From: Streptomyces sp. V3I8
Lineage (GTDB): Bacteria; Actinomycetota; Actinomycetes; Streptomycetales; Streptomycetaceae
Direction: 5' to 3'
Assembly: GCF_030817535.1 (NCBI RefSeq)
Contig: NZ_JAUSZL010000002.1
Span: 6,510,001 to 6,574,000 of the forward strand
DNA: 64,000 bases
Shown here: piece after piece, positions 61,365-64,000 of the stretch
Position numbering within the stretch: position 1 is the first letter of the stretch
Layout: each line of letters begins with the position of its first letter
Notes under the pieces: generated by a model
Told to the model about the DNA's origin: nothing
Databases searched by the model: none
Seen by the model: the letters and a program-made list of their open reading frames with translations, nothing else
Position numbers and translations under genes: made by a program

Positions 61365-62570
61365 ATGCCTGAATCTGTGATCGATCGTGTGCGCAGAGTG
61401 ATGGAAGCGACCTCGATGAGCCAGGCTGCGTTCGCCGAGAAGGTGGGGCTCACGCCCGACAAGCTGTCCAAGTCGCTGGCGGGGGTGCGCCGGTTCACGT
61501 CGCTGGACCTGGCGCTGATCGCCGAGACGGGCGGCAGGACCGTGGACTGGCTGCTCACCGGGCGCGAGCCGCTGCGCCCGGCGTTCGCGGCCCGGACCGC
61601 CGGCGGGGCGGCCCCACGGCGGGGCCGGGTCAGCGATGCCGCGGAGCGGTTCACCGCGGCGTACGAAGTGCTGGAGCTGCTGGGGAGGCCGCCGAAACTG
61701 CCGCCCATGCCTACCGTGCGCACCGATCTCAAGCGTTTCGTCGACCAGGGCAAGCAGCTCGCCCAGGACGCCGTCGGTGTGCTCACGGCGGCGGACGGTC
61801 CCGGGACGGTGGCGGGACTGGAGACCGACGTACTGATCACCGCCTGTACGCAGGCGTTCGGCGTGGACGTCGCGGTCACGCGCCTGCCCGACGCCGTGGA
61901 CGGTCTCACCTGGCAGACGGACACGTTCCGGCTCATCCTCATCAGGCCCACGGAGACCTGGACCCGCCAGAGGTTCACCCTCGCCCACGAACTCGGCCAC
62001 ATACTGGCCCGGGACGCCCAGGGACTCGTCGTCGAATCGCATCTCGCGCCGGGGAGGCAGAAGGACCTGACAGAGGTCCGGGCCAACGTCTTCGCCTCCA
62101 ACCTGCTGATGCCGGCGTCCGAAGTCCGTGACCAGTTCCGCCAGGTCGCCGACAGGCACGGCCGGCTCACGGACGAGGCGTTCTCCGCGCTGGTCGTCGC
62201 GTTCAAGGTCTCGCCCAGCGCGCTGAGCGCGAGGCTCAGCCAACTGCGCCTCATCGATCCGAAGTCGGCGCTCCACTGCAAGGGCCTGACCACGGAGATC
62301 TGCCACCTGCTCGCCGGCGCGACGGACGCCTTCCAGCGGCAGCTCGCGTGGGCCAGGGCCGAACGCTTCCCCGTACGTCTCGTGGCGGCGCTCTACAAGT
62401 GTTACGCCGAGGGTGAGACCACTCTCCGGCCGCTGGCTGCGCTGCTCGGCATGGACGTGGACCACCTGCACGACCTGCTGGACCCGGCCGATCCGGAGAT
62501 CCCGGAACCCGTGGCCGGTGAAGCGGAGGAAAACGCGGTGGAAGAAGGGGACCTGATTTTCCAGCCATGA
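61365..62570 (+). CDS. XRE helix-turn-helix plus ImmA/IrrE metallopeptidase (antitoxin-like)
   Basis: Protein of 401 residues. N-terminal XRE domain (MSQAAFAEKVGLTPDKLSKS), then an ImmA/IrrE zinc peptidase domain with HELGH at 208-212 and a later E in VRANVFASNLLMP, and an uncharacterised C-terminal part of about 100 residues. Fused XRE-COG2856 proteins act as antitoxins or as regulators inactivated by damage signals. Its last four bases overlap the start of a PIN-like gene (ATGA), the usual layout of a toxin-antitoxin pair. Confidence 0.85.
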   Translation: MPESVIDRVRRVMEATSMSQAAFAEKVGLTPDKLSKSLAGVRRFTSLDLALIAETGGRTVDWLLTGREPLRPAFAARTAGGAAPRRGRVSDAAERFTAAYEVLELLGRPPKLPPMPTVRTDLKRFVDQGKQLAQDAVGVLTAADGPGTVAGLETDVLITACTQAFGVDVAVTRLPDAVDGLTWQTDTFRLILIRPTETWTRQRFTLAHELGHILARDAQGLVVESHLAPGRQKDLTEVRANVFASNLLMPASEVRDQFRQVADRHGRLTDEAFSALVVAFKVSPSALSARLSQLRLIDPKSALHCKGLTTEICHLLAGATDAFQRQLAWARAERFPVRLVAALYKCYAEGETTLRPLAALLGMDVDHLHDLLDPADPEIPEPVAGEAEENAVEEGDLIFQP

Positions 62571-63109
62571 GAATCTGCTGGTTCCCGGACAACACCGTCC
62601 TGTGCAACTTCGCGGTCGTCGACCGTGTGCCTCTGCTGGAGAAAGTGCTCGACGGGCGCGGCCGCTGGACCGAAGCCGTGGCCCATGAAGCCGGGCGGTC
62701 CGCCCGGCACATCCCTCGATTACGGGACGTCGCGTCGCGCGGCATGCTCGGTGAGCCGATCGCCATCACCGACGTCGAGGAGATCGCCGCGGTCGACCGC
62801 CTGCGCCGAGCGGTCTTCGGCGGCGTCGCGTCGGTGCCGACCGGACACCTCGGTGAGGCCGAGACCTGCGTACTGATCACGAAGCGCCCCGAGTTCCGCG
62901 ATTCCGTATGGATCACCGACGACCGGTCGGCCGGCTCGTACGCGTGGCGGCGGGGCATCACCACGAAGGAAACCTTCGACCTCATGAACGAGGCCGTGGT
63001 CGGTGGGCTGACCAGTGCCGTGGACGGCCATGAACTGCTCCGGCGGATGACGGCCGCCGGCCGTCACCTGCATCGCGTGTCCGCACGCCCCGATGAGCTG
63101 ATGCGCTGA
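62567..63109 (+). CDS. PIN-domain-like protein, putative toxin
   Basis: Protein of 180 residues with PIN-type acidic clusters: FPDNTVLCNFA at the start, GEAETCVL in the middle and WITDDRSAGSYAWRRG later. PIN toxins are Mg-dependent RNases. It is translationally coupled to the XRE-ImmA/IrrE gene. Leu52 is encoded by TTA (62720-62722), so full-length toxin should need the bldA tRNA. The family assignment rests on the acidic pattern and context. Confidence 0.72.
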   Translation: MRICWFPDNTVLCNFAVVDRVPLLEKVLDGRGRWTEAVAHEAGRSARHIPRLRDVASRGMLGEPIAITDVEEIAAVDRLRRAVFGGVASVPTGHLGEAETCVLITKRPEFRDSVWITDDRSAGSYAWRRGITTKETFDLMNEAVVGGLTSAVDGHELLRRMTAAGRHLHRVSARPDELMR

Positions 63110-63294
63110 GCCGATGCCCGAAGGACTTCACGGAAGTGATGAAGCGTCAGCAGGACGACGCCGTGACCGCATCCGCACGCATGCCGAACCGTGGCAGGGC
63201 CGACGCGGTGTGCGGGACGCCGCCCGCGACGGTGCGGCGGCGGTGTCGAATAACCCTTCGAAAGGGCGCGGCCGATCCTGATACCGTCACCGGC

Positions 63295-64000
63295 GTGGCG
63301 AAACTCAATCAGATCATCGCAGTCGAGAAGGGCATCAAGTCCAAGTCCCACCAGGACCTGACGGCTGCTCACCACGGGCTGCAGAAGCCCGCCCTGCTGG
63401 CCGGGATCTCGCGTACCTACCAGCCCAAGGACGAGGAGGGTGAGCAGCTGCCGCCCGAGTCGACCCGGGTGCAGGTACAGACCGAGAACGTGCTGCGGGA
63501 GACCGCGGCCACCCTGACCCGCCTGTTCGACGTGACCGCCACCAAGGACTGGGCCAACTGCACGGCCCGCGCGGACGTCAAGGTCGACGGACGGGTACTC
63601 GTCGCCGACGTTCCGGTGTCCTACCTGCTCTTCCTCGAGAAGCAGCTCACCGACCTCAACACCTTCGTGCGGAAGCTCCCCGTGCTCGACGCCTCGGAGT
63701 CGTGGGTCCAGGACCCGTCGACCGACGCGTGGAAGACCGAGCCGGTACGGACCCTGCGCACGAAGAAGGTCCCGCGCAACCACGTCAAGGCCGAGGCCAC
63801 CGACAAGCACCCCGCCCAGGTCGAGGTGTACTACGAGGACATCCCGGTCGGGTACTGGACGACCGTGAAGTTCTCCGGAGCCCTGCCCGCACGGCGTGTC
63901 AACGAGCTGCTCGACCGGGTCGAGAAGCTGCAGCAGGCCGTCAAGTTCGCCAGGGAAGAGGCGAACGCCGCGGAGGTCACCGACCAGCGCGTCGGGGATG
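63295..64000 (+). CDS. DUF7873-type protein, 3' end beyond the window
   Basis: A GTG at 63295 opens a frame with no stop to the right edge (at least 235 codons). It begins VAKLNQIIAVEKGIKSKSHQ and contains YLLFLEKQLTDLNTFVRKLP and VEVYYEDIPVGYWTTVKFSG. This is a well conserved Streptomyces protein that I remember as DUF7873; function unknown. Codon bias is typical. A weak hairpin (CCCTT/AAGGG, 63254-63266) lies upstream, in the 185-bp gap after the PIN gene. Confidence 0.8.
   Translation, partial: MAKLNQIIAVEKGIKSKSHQDLTAAHHGLQKPALLAGISRTYQPKDEEGEQLPPESTRVQVQTENVLRETAATLTRLFDVTATKDWANCTARADVKVDGRVLVADVPVSYLLFLEKQLTDLNTFVRKLPVLDASESWVQDPSTDAWKTEPVRTLRTKKVPRNHVKAEATDKHPAQVEVYYEDIPVGYWTTVKFSGALPARRVNELLDRVEKLQQAVKFAREEANAAEVTDQRVGD

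Overview
The window is high-GC actinobacterial DNA, almost certainly from a Streptomyces chromosome core. Third codon positions are strongly G/C, GTG and TTG starts are common, and many promoters look leaderless. The gene order rpsA-PAC2-coaE, polA, livKHMGF, ANTAR response regulator, pyk resembles, from memory, the SCO1996-SCO2019 interval of S. coelicolor. There is no prophage, plasmid or CRISPR array.

Left end (1-10 kb): eleven genes match, in content and partly in order, the KstR2 regulon that degrades steroid rings C and D (the HIP pathway) in mycobacteria and rhodococci. They are a partial acyl-CoA dehydrogenase, fadE30, ipdF, kstR2 and fadA6, then ipdC-ipdB-ipdA-echA20 and two short-chain dehydrogenases. 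Two divergent promoters, each with a KstR2-like palindrome (1867-1886 and 8269-8287), could control all of them. The four ip/ech genes are translationally coupled.

10-25 kb: a zinc metallopeptidase, a secreted trypsin, chorismate mutase, a TTA-containing single-domain response regulator, aminopeptidase N, an orphan siderophore-type decarboxylase/N-hydroxylase pair, a Tat-exported 5'-nucleotidase, a SIMPL protein and pyruvate kinase. Next come a free-standing HTH-LAGLIDADG protein with a TTA codon and an odd class-I tRNA with a CAA anticodon.

25-50 kb: the ANTAR regulator (pdtaR-like), the branched-chain amino-acid ABC operon livKHMGF with an intra-operon hairpin after livK, a thioesterase, a YdeP-type molybdopterin oxidoreductase, polA, a DUF4184 membrane protein, a secreted lytic transglycosylase, a 44-residue SPW_0924-type peptide, a DUF3068 protein, hrpB, a methyltransferase without a standard start codon, rpsA with a long leader and a sigma70-type promoter, a PAC2 protein, and coaE.

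50-64 kb: TPR protein, methyltransferase, DoxX, S4 RNA-binding protein, family-5 uracil-DNA glycosylase, and a ferredoxin-like protein with a GntR regulator facing a hydantoin permease/racemase operon. Then follow a GH6 cellulase overlapping a gamma-carbonic-anhydrase-like gene tail to tail, a MazG-like protein, a Tat-exported PGRP amidase, and an XRE-ImmA/IrrE + PIN pair that looks like a toxin-antitoxin module with a TTA codon in the toxin. The last gene is a DUF7873-type protein cut by the right edge.

A GC-rich dispersed repeat (core GGGGCGCGGGGAACTGCGCG) occurs at least seven times, once inside hrpB. All family names come from reading the translations by eye; no database search was run.
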